Shown here in pieces: positions 17,001-24,544 of a DNA stretch of 64,000 bases. The stretch lies in NCBI GenBank assembly GCA_020854035.1, contig JADZGE010000055.1, positions 1-64,000 on the forward strand, given 5' to 3'. This DNA comes from Burkholderiales bacterium. GTDB taxonomy: Bacteria > Pseudomonadota > Gammaproteobacteria > Burkholderiales > SG8-41. Under the pieces are notes generated by a model that saw only the letters and a list, made by a program, of their open reading frames with translations, was not told where the DNA came from and did not search any database. Position 1 is the first letter of the stretch. Every line of letters starts with the position of its first letter. The translations under genes were made by a program, and so were the position numbers.

Positions 17001-17224
17001 CTGCCTCCTGTTCTCCGCCCGAAGGCGTTCGCGGCGGAAAACCGCGCCGCGCGCATTCTCTCAGGAACCGGCGCGGCGCGCGGAACCTCTTTCATGACAG
17101 GGCGCCCGTGCGACGCAGGCGAGGCGCGGTTTCGAAAAGCGTGCGCCGGGTCGCCGGTCGCCCGGCCCGATGCGGCGGGGCGGGTCGCGGGGAGCGGACC
17201 GGGGGGACGGGTGATACCGGATCG

Positions 17225-17245
17225 CCCGCGCCCGCCGGGCGCGGG
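17225..17245. terminator. Strong GC hairpin downstream of a receptor gene
   Basis: CCCGCGCCCG and CGGGCGCGGG are perfect 10-bp inverted repeats separated by one base. On the minus strand the hairpin lies about 50 bp past the stop of the Bug gene at 17296. No U-run follows on either strand, so intrinsic termination is only possible. The rest of the 17001-17295 gap shows nothing recognisable. Confidence 0.5.
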
Positions 17246-17295
17246 AGAACAACAGGGAGTCGCCGCGCTCGTTCCGGGGGCGCGCCGCGGCGCCG

Positions 17296-18255
17296 CTACT
17301 CCGCCCTGATCCCCTGCTCCCGGAAGACGGCGCCCCACTTCCCGATCTCGCTCCTGAGATGCGCGGTCATCTCCTCGGGCGTGCTCGCGATCACGTCGAA
17401 ACCGCGCTCCTGCCAGCGCTTCACCGCCTCGGGCGCCTTGAGCGTCGAGCGCACCTTGTCGTTCAGCGTCGCGACGACCGGCCCGGGCGTGCCCCTCGGC
17501 GCCGCGAGAATCTGCCACGTGGTGAACTCGTAGCCGGGCAGACCGGCTTCCGCCATCGTCGGGATCTGCGGCGCGCTGGCGTTTCGCTTCGTGGCGGTGA
17601 TGCCGATCGCCTTCAGCTTCTTCGCCTGGATGTGCGGCAGCGCTTCCGGGATCGCGTTGACGAAGTAGAGCTGCGTCTCGCCGCTCAACGTCGCGACCGT
17701 GGCCGGGCCGCCGCCCTTGTAGTGCACGGCGAGCAGCCTGATCTTCGCGAGATTGTTGAGCAGTTCCCCCGCGATGTGCGGATTCGTGCCCGCGCCCGCG
17801 GTGCCGTACGTGATCGCGCCGGGCTTCGCCCGCGCGAGCGCGATCAGCTCCTTCATCGAATTCGCCGGCAGGGAAGGGTGTGCCACCAGGACGGAGGCGA
17901 CCGAAGCGAGCAACGAAACGGGCGCGAAGTCCCTGACCGGATCGTAGGGCACCTTGCCGTACGCGAACTGGTTCGTCACGAACGGCAGGGTGTTGACGAG
18001 CAGCGTGTACCCGTCGGGAGCGGCGTTCTTCGCGAGCTCCGTGCCGATCATGCCCGAGGCACCGCTGCGGTTGTCCACGACCACCTGCTGCCCGAGCGGC
18101 TTGCCCAGCTCCGCGCCCAGCATGCGCGCGACGAGGTCCACGCTGCCGCCCGGCGGGAAGGGGGAAATGATGCGCAGCGGCTTTACCGGGTACTCGGCGG
18201 CAAGCGCGCACGCCGCGGTGAACGACAGGATCATGAATGCCAGTGGTCGCCTCAT
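17296..18255 (-). CDS. Bug/TctC-family periplasmic solute receptor
   Basis: A 319-residue secreted receptor. The signal peptide MRRPLAFMILSFTAACALAA ends before EYPVKPLRIISPF. The first ligand loop is FPPGGSVDLVARM, the DNRSGASGMIG and APDGYTLL segments are canonical, and the second loop is VHYKGGGPA, with His in place of the usual Pro. It follows another Bug gene by 53 bp on the same strand, so the two are probably co-transcribed. They are clearly different in the binding loops, so they should recognise different ligands. No TctAB permease is present; the MFS gene downstream is not a known partner for Bug proteins. Confidence 0.93.
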   Translation of the reverse strand: MRRPLAFMILSFTAACALAAEYPVKPLRIISPFPPGGSVDLVARMLGAELGKPLGQQVVVDNRSGASGMIGTELAKNAAPDGYTLLVNTLPFVTNQFAYGKVPYDPVRDFAPVSLLASVASVLVAHPSLPANSMKELIALARAKPGAITYGTAGAGTNPHIAGELLNNLAKIRLLAVHYKGGGPATVATLSGETQLYFVNAIPEALPHIQAKKLKAIGITATKRNASAPQIPTMAEAGLPGYEFTTWQILAAPRGTPGPVVATLNDKVRSTLKAPEAVKRWQERGFDVIASTPEEMTAHLRSEIGKWGAVFREQGIRAE

Positions 18256-18308
18256 CGGGTACCTCTCGGAAACTCGTGGAGACCAGGACGCACGCCGCCC
18301 GGCCGCGG

Positions 18309-19274
18309 CTAGTCGATTCGCGCCCCCGTCGCCCGGATCACCTTCGCCCACTTCGCGTTCTCGCTCCTGATGAAACTCGCGAACTCGGCCGGCGTGGTGC
18401 CGTAGAGCTCGAGCCCCAGCGCGCGCAGGCGCGCGGCGAACTCGGGGTCCTTCAGTGACTTCACGAGGGCGGCGTTCAGGCGGTCGATGACATCCTTCGG
18501 CGTCCCGGCCGGCGCGACGATACCCTGCCACGTCACCACTTCGTAGCCGGGAACGGCATCGGCGACGGGCGGGAGTTCGGGCAGGGCCGCGATCGGCTTC
18601 GGTGTCGAGGTGGCGACCCCGCGCAGCTTCCCGGACCGGATGAACGCGACCGGCTCCGGCATCGGGTTGAGCATGAACTGCAGCCGCCCGGCAACGAGGT
18701 CGAGCACGCCGGGGCCCGAGCCCTTGTAGGGCACGTGCACGGTCCTGATGCCGGCCATCATGTTGAAGAGCTCGGTGCCGAGGTGCATCGACGTGCCGTT
18801 CCCCGCGGAGGGGAAGTCGAGCGCCCCGGGCTTGCGTTTCGCCAGCGCGACGAGCTCCATCGTGGTGCGCACCGGCAGCGACGGGTGCACGCACAGGATG
18901 AGCGGCGAGGCGGTCACCATCGAGACCGGCGCGAAGTCCCGCTCGGGGTTCCACGCAAGCTTCGAGTAGAGGCTGCTGTTGGTCGCGAGGAAGAACGTGC
19001 CCATGAGCAGCGTGTAGCCGTCCGCCGGCGCGCGCGCGACGGTTTCCGCGGCGATGTTGCCGCCGGCGCCGACGCGGGGCTCGACGGAAACCTGCTGGCC
19101 GAGGTAATCGGTCAGCTTCGCGGCGAAGTTGCGGGCCACCACGTCGCTCGCGCCGCCCGGCGCGAAAGCGTTGACGAGCCGCACGGGTTTCACGGGATAG
19201 GCCTGCGCGAGCGCCGTTCCCTGCAGCGCGACCATGACAGCGGCGGCGCCAAAGCGTGCCAGCGATTTCAACAT
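18309..19274 (-). CDS. Bug/TctC-family periplasmic solute receptor
   Basis: A 321-residue receptor with start ATG 19274 behind GGAGGG. The signal peptide MLKSLARFGAAAVMVALQGT ends near ALAQ. The first ligand loop is FAPGGASDVVARN. EPRVGAGGNIA replaces the usual D/E-NR segment, PADGYTLL is normal, and the second loop is VPYKGSGPG. It lies 106 bp downstream of an old-yellow-enzyme-type reductase gene and upstream of a second Bug gene on the same strand, forming a reductase-receptor-receptor group. A role in bringing in the reductase's precursor is inferred from position only. Confidence 0.93.
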   Translation of the reverse strand: MLKSLARFGAAAVMVALQGTALAQAYPVKPVRLVNAFAPGGASDVVARNFAAKLTDYLGQQVSVEPRVGAGGNIAAETVARAPADGYTLLMGTFFLATNSSLYSKLAWNPERDFAPVSMVTASPLILCVHPSLPVRTTMELVALAKRKPGALDFPSAGNGTSMHLGTELFNMMAGIRTVHVPYKGSGPGVLDLVAGRLQFMLNPMPEPVAFIRSGKLRGVATSTPKPIAALPELPPVADAVPGYEVVTWQGIVAPAGTPKDVIDRLNAALVKSLKDPEFAARLRALGLELYGTTPAEFASFIRSENAKWAKVIRATGARID

Positions 19275-19380
19275 CGGAGTCCCTCCGCCGGTCTCGTTCC
19301 CTGAAGCGTCCGCCGGGCCGGTCGATGAGGAAGACGGGGTCGGCGCGACTTGCAGGATACCCCCGTAGACGCCGGCCCCG

Positions 19381-21357
19381 TCATCCTCTCGAACCGCGAA
19401 AGCCCTGCGCGATGAGCCACCCGTCCCGTATCGCCGACATGAAATCCCCGATCTCGTTGCAGTCGCCCGCCAGGACGAAAGGCGCACCCGAGCACTCCAC
19501 TTCCGGAAGGATATCGCGATTCGGCACCGGGCCGATCGCCGATATCACGAGCTCGCCGGTATCGAACTCCATGCGCCCGCCGTTCACCCTGGCACGCACG
19601 GCGCCGCCCTCGATCGTCTCGACCACCGCTCCGGTATGGACCCGCGCGCCGCCCCGCCGCAGGCGCTCGAGCACGTCGTGGCGATTGTTGCGCGCCATCT
19701 CCTTCGCGACGACCGGCAGCGCCTCCAGCACCACGGGCCTCGCTCCGCGGTAGTGGATCAGCGTGTCCGCGGTCTCGATGCCGACCATGCCGCCGCCGAT
19801 GATGGTGACGCGCGCCCCGCGCGGCACGCGCTCGCGCTCGATCAGTGCGTCCCAGGCGGCGAGCACCGGCACGCCCGCTTCGACCGGGAACGGCAGGGGA
19901 CGCGGTCTTGCGCCGGTGGCGACGACGACGAGGTCCGGAACGAACCGCCGGATCGCCGCCGCGGTGGCCTCGAAGCCGGTGCGCACGGGAACGCCGAGCC
20001 GCTCGATCTCGCGCCAGCGGCAGGTCCACACGCCCGCCACGTCGCCCTTGTCGGGGGCGGCGAGCGCGAGCGGCATCTGGCCGCCGGGTCGTGCCGCCCG
20101 CTCCCATATTTCGACGGTATGTCCGAGCGCGGCGGCCATGCGCGCCGTCTCGATGCCGGCCACACCCGCGCCGAGCACGAGGATGCGCCCGGGCTCGCCC
20201 CGGCGCGCCGGCGCGCCCCGGCCCGCGCGCGGCTCGGCGTGCTCGATGCGTTCGAACTCGAGCCCGACCATGGGGTTCGTCACGCACGCGACGTCGCGCT
20301 CGAGGGTGAGCCGCTCGAAGCACACGTTGCACGAGATGCAACTGCGGATCGGCGTCGCGATCTCGCCGAACGCCTTGCGCGGCCACCACGCGTCGGCGAC
20401 GAGCGCCCGGCACACGGCCACGAAATCCGCGCTGCCCGCCCGCAGGATCGCCTCGGCGTCCGCCGGGTCGATCACCCGTCCGGCCATGATGGTCGGCAGA
20501 TCGATCGCCTTCGCGATCGGCCGCGCGTACGGCTCGAGGAAGCGCCGCGCGAAGGAAGGCGGCTGGATGCAGTAGCGCGAGAGATCGGGGCTTTCGTTCG
20601 TGCCGCCCGACATGTCAATCGCCGCGACGCCCGCGGCGGCGAGCGCGCGGCATACCGCGACCATGTCGGCTTCGGTGTAGCCGCCCTCGCAGTACTCCGT
20701 GGCCGATACGCGCACGAGCACGGGGAACTCCGGCAGTTCCGCGCGAATGAGGCGCACGGTCTCCAGGAGGAGCCGCATCCGGTTCTCGATCGGGCCGCCG
20801 TAGCGGTCCTCGCGCCGGTTGATGCGCGGGGAAAGGAACTGCTGGAAGAGGTAGCCGTTCGCGGCGTGCAGTTCCACCGCGTCGTAGCCGGCGCGCTGCA
20901 GCCGCCGCGCGGAATCGAGGAAAGCCCGCTCGATCACCTCGATCTCGCCGAGCGCCAGCGCCCGCGCGGGCTCGCCCGTGTTGGGATTGTGCCAGTCGGA
21001 AGCGGTCACCGGCTCCATCCCCAGAACCGAGCGCTTGAGGAGCGCGCCGCGGTGGTTGATCTGCCCGGTCGCGAGGGCGCCCCCCTCGTGGATCGCGTCG
21101 ACCACGGCCGCCAGCCCGGGAATGAAGCGGTCGTGGTAGAGGCAGAGCGAGTTCGTGTGGTTGCGCGCGCCGGGCTGGATCACCATCGCCTCGGTGATGA
21201 TCATGGCGGCGCCGCCACGGGCCCGCTCGCCGTAGTAGAGCTTGTCGCGCTCGGTGGACAGTCCGTCGGTGGTGCCGTAGTTGGTCCCCATCGGCCCCAT
21301 GACGATCCGGTTGCGGAGCTCGAGCGGGCCCATGCGGCCCGGTTGTGCGATCAGCAT
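19381..21357 (-). CDS. FAD/FMN/4Fe-4S NADH:flavin oxidoreductase (2,4-dienoyl-CoA reductase / trimethylamine dehydrogenase family)
   Basis: A 658-residue three-part enzyme. An N-terminal FMN TIM barrel (about 1-330) contains GYDAVELHAANGYLFQQF and INRREDRYGG. An iron-sulfur motif CISCNVC plus a later Cys (VACVTNP) comes next. A C-terminal FAD/NAD domain has ILVLGAGVAGIETARMAA and VTIIGGGMVGIETA, and ends in FVLAGDCNEIGDFM. The Cys spacing C-x2-C-x2-C matches trimethylamine dehydrogenase more closely than FadH (C-x2-C-x3-C), although TMADH-type substrate residues were not checked. It probably reduces an enoyl or dienoyl group or demethylates an amine. It heads a minus-strand group with two Bug receptors. 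Confidence 0.9.
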   Translation of the reverse strand: MLIAQPGRMGPLELRNRIVMGPMGTNYGTTDGLSTERDKLYYGERARGGAAMIITEAMVIQPGARNHTNSLCLYHDRFIPGLAAVVDAIHEGGALATGQINHRGALLKRSVLGMEPVTASDWHNPNTGEPARALALGEIEVIERAFLDSARRLQRAGYDAVELHAANGYLFQQFLSPRINRREDRYGGPIENRMRLLLETVRLIRAELPEFPVLVRVSATEYCEGGYTEADMVAVCRALAAAGVAAIDMSGGTNESPDLSRYCIQPPSFARRFLEPYARPIAKAIDLPTIMAGRVIDPADAEAILRAGSADFVAVCRALVADAWWPRKAFGEIATPIRSCISCNVCFERLTLERDVACVTNPMVGLEFERIEHAEPRAGRGAPARRGEPGRILVLGAGVAGIETARMAAALGHTVEIWERAARPGGQMPLALAAPDKGDVAGVWTCRWREIERLGVPVRTGFEATAAAIRRFVPDLVVVATGARPRPLPFPVEAGVPVLAAWDALIERERVPRGARVTIIGGGMVGIETADTLIHYRGARPVVLEALPVVAKEMARNNRHDVLERLRRGGARVHTGAVVETIEGGAVRARVNGGRMEFDTGELVISAIGPVPNRDILPEVECSGAPFVLAGDCNEIGDFMSAIRDGWLIAQGFRGSRG

Positions 21358-21462
21358 TGGCAGGTTTCCATCCAGCGGACGCCCCGCGTCGCGGCGCCCT
21401 CGGGAGGATGATAGCGCCCTGCGTGGTAAGCTTCACCGCGGGCTCCGGGGGAGGATCTGCGC

Positions 21463-22386
21463 GTGCGAGTCGGATTCATAGGGCTGGGAACGATGGGCGC
21501 CGCGATGGCGCTCAACGCGAGAAAGAAGGGCGGCCACGAACTCACCGTCCACGACCTGCGCGAGGGGGCGGCCGCGCCGCACCTCGAGGCGGGATGCCGC
21601 TGGGCCGACAGTCCCGAGATCGTGGGGCGTGATGCCGAGATCGTGCTGACTTCGCTGCCCGGTCCGCGCGAGGTCGAGGCGGTCGGCGAGGGGCTCGTGA
21701 AGGGGCTCAAGGCGGGCACGGCCTGGTTCGATCTTTCGACCAATTCGCCGACGGTGGCGCGGCGCCTGCACGAAGGATTCGCCGCGAAGGGTATCGCCTT
21801 TCTCGATGCGCCCGTCTCCGGCGGGCCGCGCGGGGCGAAGTCGGGCCAGCTCGCGATCTGGGTCGGCGGCGACAGGGCGGTGTACGACAAGTACAAGGCC
21901 GTGCTCGATTCGATCGGCGACCAGGTGCGTTACATCGGCCCGGTCGGCGCGGGCTCCGTCGCGAAGCTCGTGCACAACGCCGCGGGCTACGCGATCCACT
22001 GCGCGGTGGCGGAGGTCTTCACCATGGGCGTCAAGGCGGGCGTGGAGCCGCTCGCGCTGTGGTCCGCGATCCGGCAGGGCTCGCTCGGGCGCAAGCGCAC
22101 CTTCGATCGCATGGCCGACCAGTTCCTGCAGGGCAGGTTCGAGCCGCCCGACTTCGCGCTCGCGCTCGCCTACAAGGACGTGACGCTCGCCACCGAGCTC
22201 GCGCGCGAGTACGGCGTGCCGATGCGGCTCGTCACGCTCGCGCACGCGGAAATGGCCGAAGCGATGGCGCGCGGCTGGAGCGCGCTCGACTCGCGCAGTT
22301 TCCTGCAGTTGCAGACGGAGCGGGCGCAGGTCGCGATCAAGGTGCCGGCGGACGCGATCAAGAAGGTGATCGAGAAGGAAGGCTAG
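21463..22386 (+). CDS. 3-hydroxyisobutyrate dehydrogenase-family NAD(P) oxidoreductase
   Basis: A 307-residue beta-hydroxyacid dehydrogenase starting at GTG 21463 behind GGGGGAGG. The N-terminal Rossmann motif is VGFIGLGTMGAAMALNA. The family signatures FLDAPVSGGPRGAKSGQL and the catalytic-Lys helix AGSVAKLVHNAAGYAI are complete. Late KDVTLATELAREYGVPM fits the C-terminal helical domain. It would oxidise or reduce a 3-hydroxyacid such as 3-hydroxyisobutyrate, glycerate or tartronate semialdehyde. It is divergent from the flavin reductase gene and followed by a 242-bp non-coding element. Confidence 0.93.
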   Translation: MRVGFIGLGTMGAAMALNARKKGGHELTVHDLREGAAAPHLEAGCRWADSPEIVGRDAEIVLTSLPGPREVEAVGEGLVKGLKAGTAWFDLSTNSPTVARRLHEGFAAKGIAFLDAPVSGGPRGAKSGQLAIWVGGDRAVYDKYKAVLDSIGDQVRYIGPVGAGSVAKLVHNAAGYAIHCAVAEVFTMGVKAGVEPLALWSAIRQGSLGRKRTFDRMADQFLQGRFEPPDFALALAYKDVTLATELAREYGVPMRLVTLAHAEMAEAMARGWSALDSRSFLQLQTERAQVAIKVPADAIKKVIEKEG

Positions 22387-22388
22387 GA

Positions 22389-22630
22389 GGAAGCCGCCGA
22401 TGAACGCCGATGGACGCCGATACATCGGCAGGCGCACGCGAGCGCATCGTCATCCCACCGGTCACGGAATCCGGACACTGTGGAGACTCGACCGCGCAAT
22501 GACGACAGGGCGACACGAGGCGGCCCGGGAACGCGGAGCGCCATCGCGTGTTCGTTCGCTCGTCCTCGATGCCGGCACCCGCGGGCCGGTAGTAAAGATC
22601 GGCGTGCATCGGCGTTGATCGGCGGCTTCC
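22389..22630. repeat. 242-bp non-coding element with 34-bp inverted ends
   Basis: The ends at 22389-22422 and 22597-22630 are reverse complements over 34 bases with about three mismatches. Each end begins GGAAGCCGCCGAT and is built of GCCGAT-N4 units. The 174-bp interior has no gene I can support. Single half-ends of the same family occur at 5121, 26236 and 38761. The structure resembles a miniature inverted-repeat element or a large REP-like pair. No target-site duplication is obvious. Confidence 0.7.
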
Positions 22631-22656
22631 GGGCCCCGCGAACGGAGGAGCGAAGC

Positions 22657-23454
22657 ATGACCCTGCCCGACTACGAGGTCTACGCGATCAAGTACGCGCG
22701 GCGCGAGGCGCGTCGGCACGAGCATTTCGTCGGCGGCGATCCGCACGAGGCGCCGATGCCCATGGACTACTTCGTGTGGCTCATCCGCAACGCCGAGCGC
22801 ACCATCGTGGTCGACACCGGCTTCACCGCCGAGGTCGCCGCGAAGCGCAAGCGCGAGTACATCCGCACGCCAAAGGCGGCGCTCGCTCTCCTCGGGGTCA
22901 GATCGGAGGAAGTGCGGGAGGTCGTCGTCACGCACATGCACTACGACCACGTCGGCACGCACTTCGACTTTCCCGAGGCGAAGTTCCACGTCCAGGACGA
23001 GGAGATGCGCTACGTCACGGGCCGGCTCATGCGGCACGCGCGCTTCGCGCACTCGATGGAGGTCGACGACGTGGTGGGCATGGTGCGGGCTCTCTACAAG
23101 GGGCGCCTCGTGTTCCACGACGGGGTGGACGAGATTGCGCCGGGCGTGAGCCTCCACCACATCGGCGGGCACACCCCGGGACTGCAGTCGGTGCGCGTGC
23201 ACACGAAGCGCGGCTGGGTGGCGGTCGCCTCGGATGCGACCCACTACTACGAGCATTTCGAATCCGGGCGCTGCTTTACCTCGATCGTGGACCTCGCGGG
23301 CACGCTGGAAGGCTACGACAAGCTGCGCCGCATGGCGGATTCGCCGCGGCACGTGGTGCCGGGGCACGATCCGCTCGTGATGGCGCGCTACCCGGCGGTC
23401 ACGAAGGAACTGGAAGGCATCGCGGTGCGGCTCGATCTCCCACCCGCCGCGTAG
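22657..23454 (+). CDS. Metallo-beta-lactamase-fold hydrolase, AHL-lactonase-like
   Basis: A 265-residue zinc hydrolase. ATG 22657 follows GGAGGAG. The dinuclear metal motif is VVVTHMHYDHVG (H-x-H-x-D-H). HHIGGHTPGLQ, VASDATHYYEHFE (bridging Asp and a candidate Tyr) and VPGHDPLV give the remaining ligands. This layout is that of N-acyl homoserine lactonases of the AiiA type and related lactonases. Because it sits between catabolic genes for hydroxyacids, hydrolysis of a pathway lactone is as likely as quorum quenching. No signal peptide is present, so it acts in the cytoplasm. Confidence 0.88.
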   Translation: MTLPDYEVYAIKYARREARRHEHFVGGDPHEAPMPMDYFVWLIRNAERTIVVDTGFTAEVAAKRKREYIRTPKAALALLGVRSEEVREVVVTHMHYDHVGTHFDFPEAKFHVQDEEMRYVTGRLMRHARFAHSMEVDDVVGMVRALYKGRLVFHDGVDEIAPGVSLHHIGGHTPGLQSVRVHTKRGWVAVASDATHYYEHFESGRCFTSIVDLAGTLEGYDKLRRMADSPRHVVPGHDPLVMARYPAVTKELEGIAVRLDLPPAA

Positions 23455-23466
23455 CGCCGGGAATTG

Positions 23467-23549
23467 GCCGCAGAGTCGCAGAGCACGCGGAGGGTGACCG
23501 AATGGGTGCCGCAAGTCGGGGTGCTCTGCGGCCTCCGTGCCTCCGCGGC
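23467..23549. repeat. Inverted repeat with 8-bp periodicity, second copy
   Basis: CGCAGAGT-CGCAGAGC-ACGCGGAGG on the left and GTGCTCTGCGG-CCTCCGTG-CCTCCGCGG on the right form inverted arms; CGCAGAGCAC at 23477-23486 pairs perfectly with 23521-23530. It belongs to the same family as 1192-1255. It fills the gap between the lactonase-like gene and the racemase-like gene. Confidence 0.68.
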
Positions 23550-23582
23550 TGATTCTTTTCGTCATACCCGGAGGTGCCGGCG

Positions 23583-24452
23583 ATGAAGCTTTGGTACCAG
23601 AGCCTCGCCCGCGAGGCGCGCAATCTCGCTTACGGGGCTGACCTGCGGCGCATCGTCGAGGCTGCCGCCGAGCCGGGCACCACGGTTCACATCGAAGGTC
23701 TCGAGGAATCCGCCGGCATCGGCGCGCACTACCGCTTCCTCGAGTACCACGACACGAAGGAAGTTCTTTACAACGCGTTGCGCGCGGAGAAGGAAGGCTA
23801 CGACGCCTTCCTGATCGGCAACATCACCGACGCCGGGCTCGACGCGGCCCGCGAACTCGTCAACATCCCGGTGCTGGGGCTCTCGGAAACCAGCATGCAC
23901 GTGGCGAGCTTGATGGCGCCGAAGTTCGGGCTGGTCGCGATCGCCGGGCGGTGGCGGCCGCGGCTCGTAGAGAACGTGGAGCGCTGCGGCATGCGCGAGC
24001 GGCTGGCCGGCATCGAAGTCATGGAAACTTCCCCGCTGGAACTGCGCGCCTCCTTTCGCGACGCGGCGCGGCGCGCCGAGGTCATCGCGCGCTTCACGGC
24101 GGCGGCCGGGAAGCTGCTCGCGCAGGGCGCGGAGGTCGTGATCCCGGCGGGTGGCGAGGTAAGCGTGTTCGTGATCGACGCCGGATTGCACGAGATCGGC
24201 CGCGCCCCGGTGGTTACGGGCATCTACGAGCTCGTCAAGATGGGCGAAATGGCGGTGAAGCTCCGGCGGCTCACCGGGCGCTTCACGAGCAAGCTCTTCA
24301 GCTACGCGCCGCCGGCCGGGGATTTCCTGCGGCGGATCCGCGAGGCGTACGGGCCGGACGTCTATCCGGACGCACCGAAGCCCCGACGCAGCGCCCGCCG
24401 GACGCATGGAACGCGAGGCGGAACCCGGCGACGAACCCGCCCGCGGCGGTGA
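23583..24452 (+). CDS. Asp/Glu/hydantoin racemase-superfamily protein lacking the usual cysteines
   Basis: A 289-residue cytoplasmic protein of the aspartate/glutamate/hydantoin racemase superfamily, recognisable by FLIGNITDAGLDAARE, LVNIPVLGLSETSMH and a late VVIPAGGEVSVFVID. Both positions where active racemases carry a catalytic Cys look changed: Asn-Ile-Thr-Asp in the first motif and Ala-Gly-Gly in the second. Ordinary two-base racemisation is therefore unlikely; another isomerase or decarboxylase chemistry is possible. The ATG at 23583 is chosen over GTG 23574 because GGAGG is spaced correctly for it. The C-terminal 25 residues are Arg-rich and may be poorly ordered. Confidence 0.78.
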   Translation: MKLWYQSLAREARNLAYGADLRRIVEAAAEPGTTVHIEGLEESAGIGAHYRFLEYHDTKEVLYNALRAEKEGYDAFLIGNITDAGLDAARELVNIPVLGLSETSMHVASLMAPKFGLVAIAGRWRPRLVENVERCGMRERLAGIEVMETSPLELRASFRDAARRAEVIARFTAAAGKLLAQGAEVVIPAGGEVSVFVIDAGLHEIGRAPVVTGIYELVKMGEMAVKLRRLTGRFTSKLFSYAPPAGDFLRRIREAYGPDVYPDAPKPRRSARRTHGTRGGTRRRTRPRR

Positions 24453-24544
24453 GTAAGAGCAGCACGGCCGCCGGCAGCTCCGGATGGCGCGCCCATGTTG
24501 ATGGTATCGTTGCCGCGCGGGAATTCACAAGGAGAGCGACGGCT

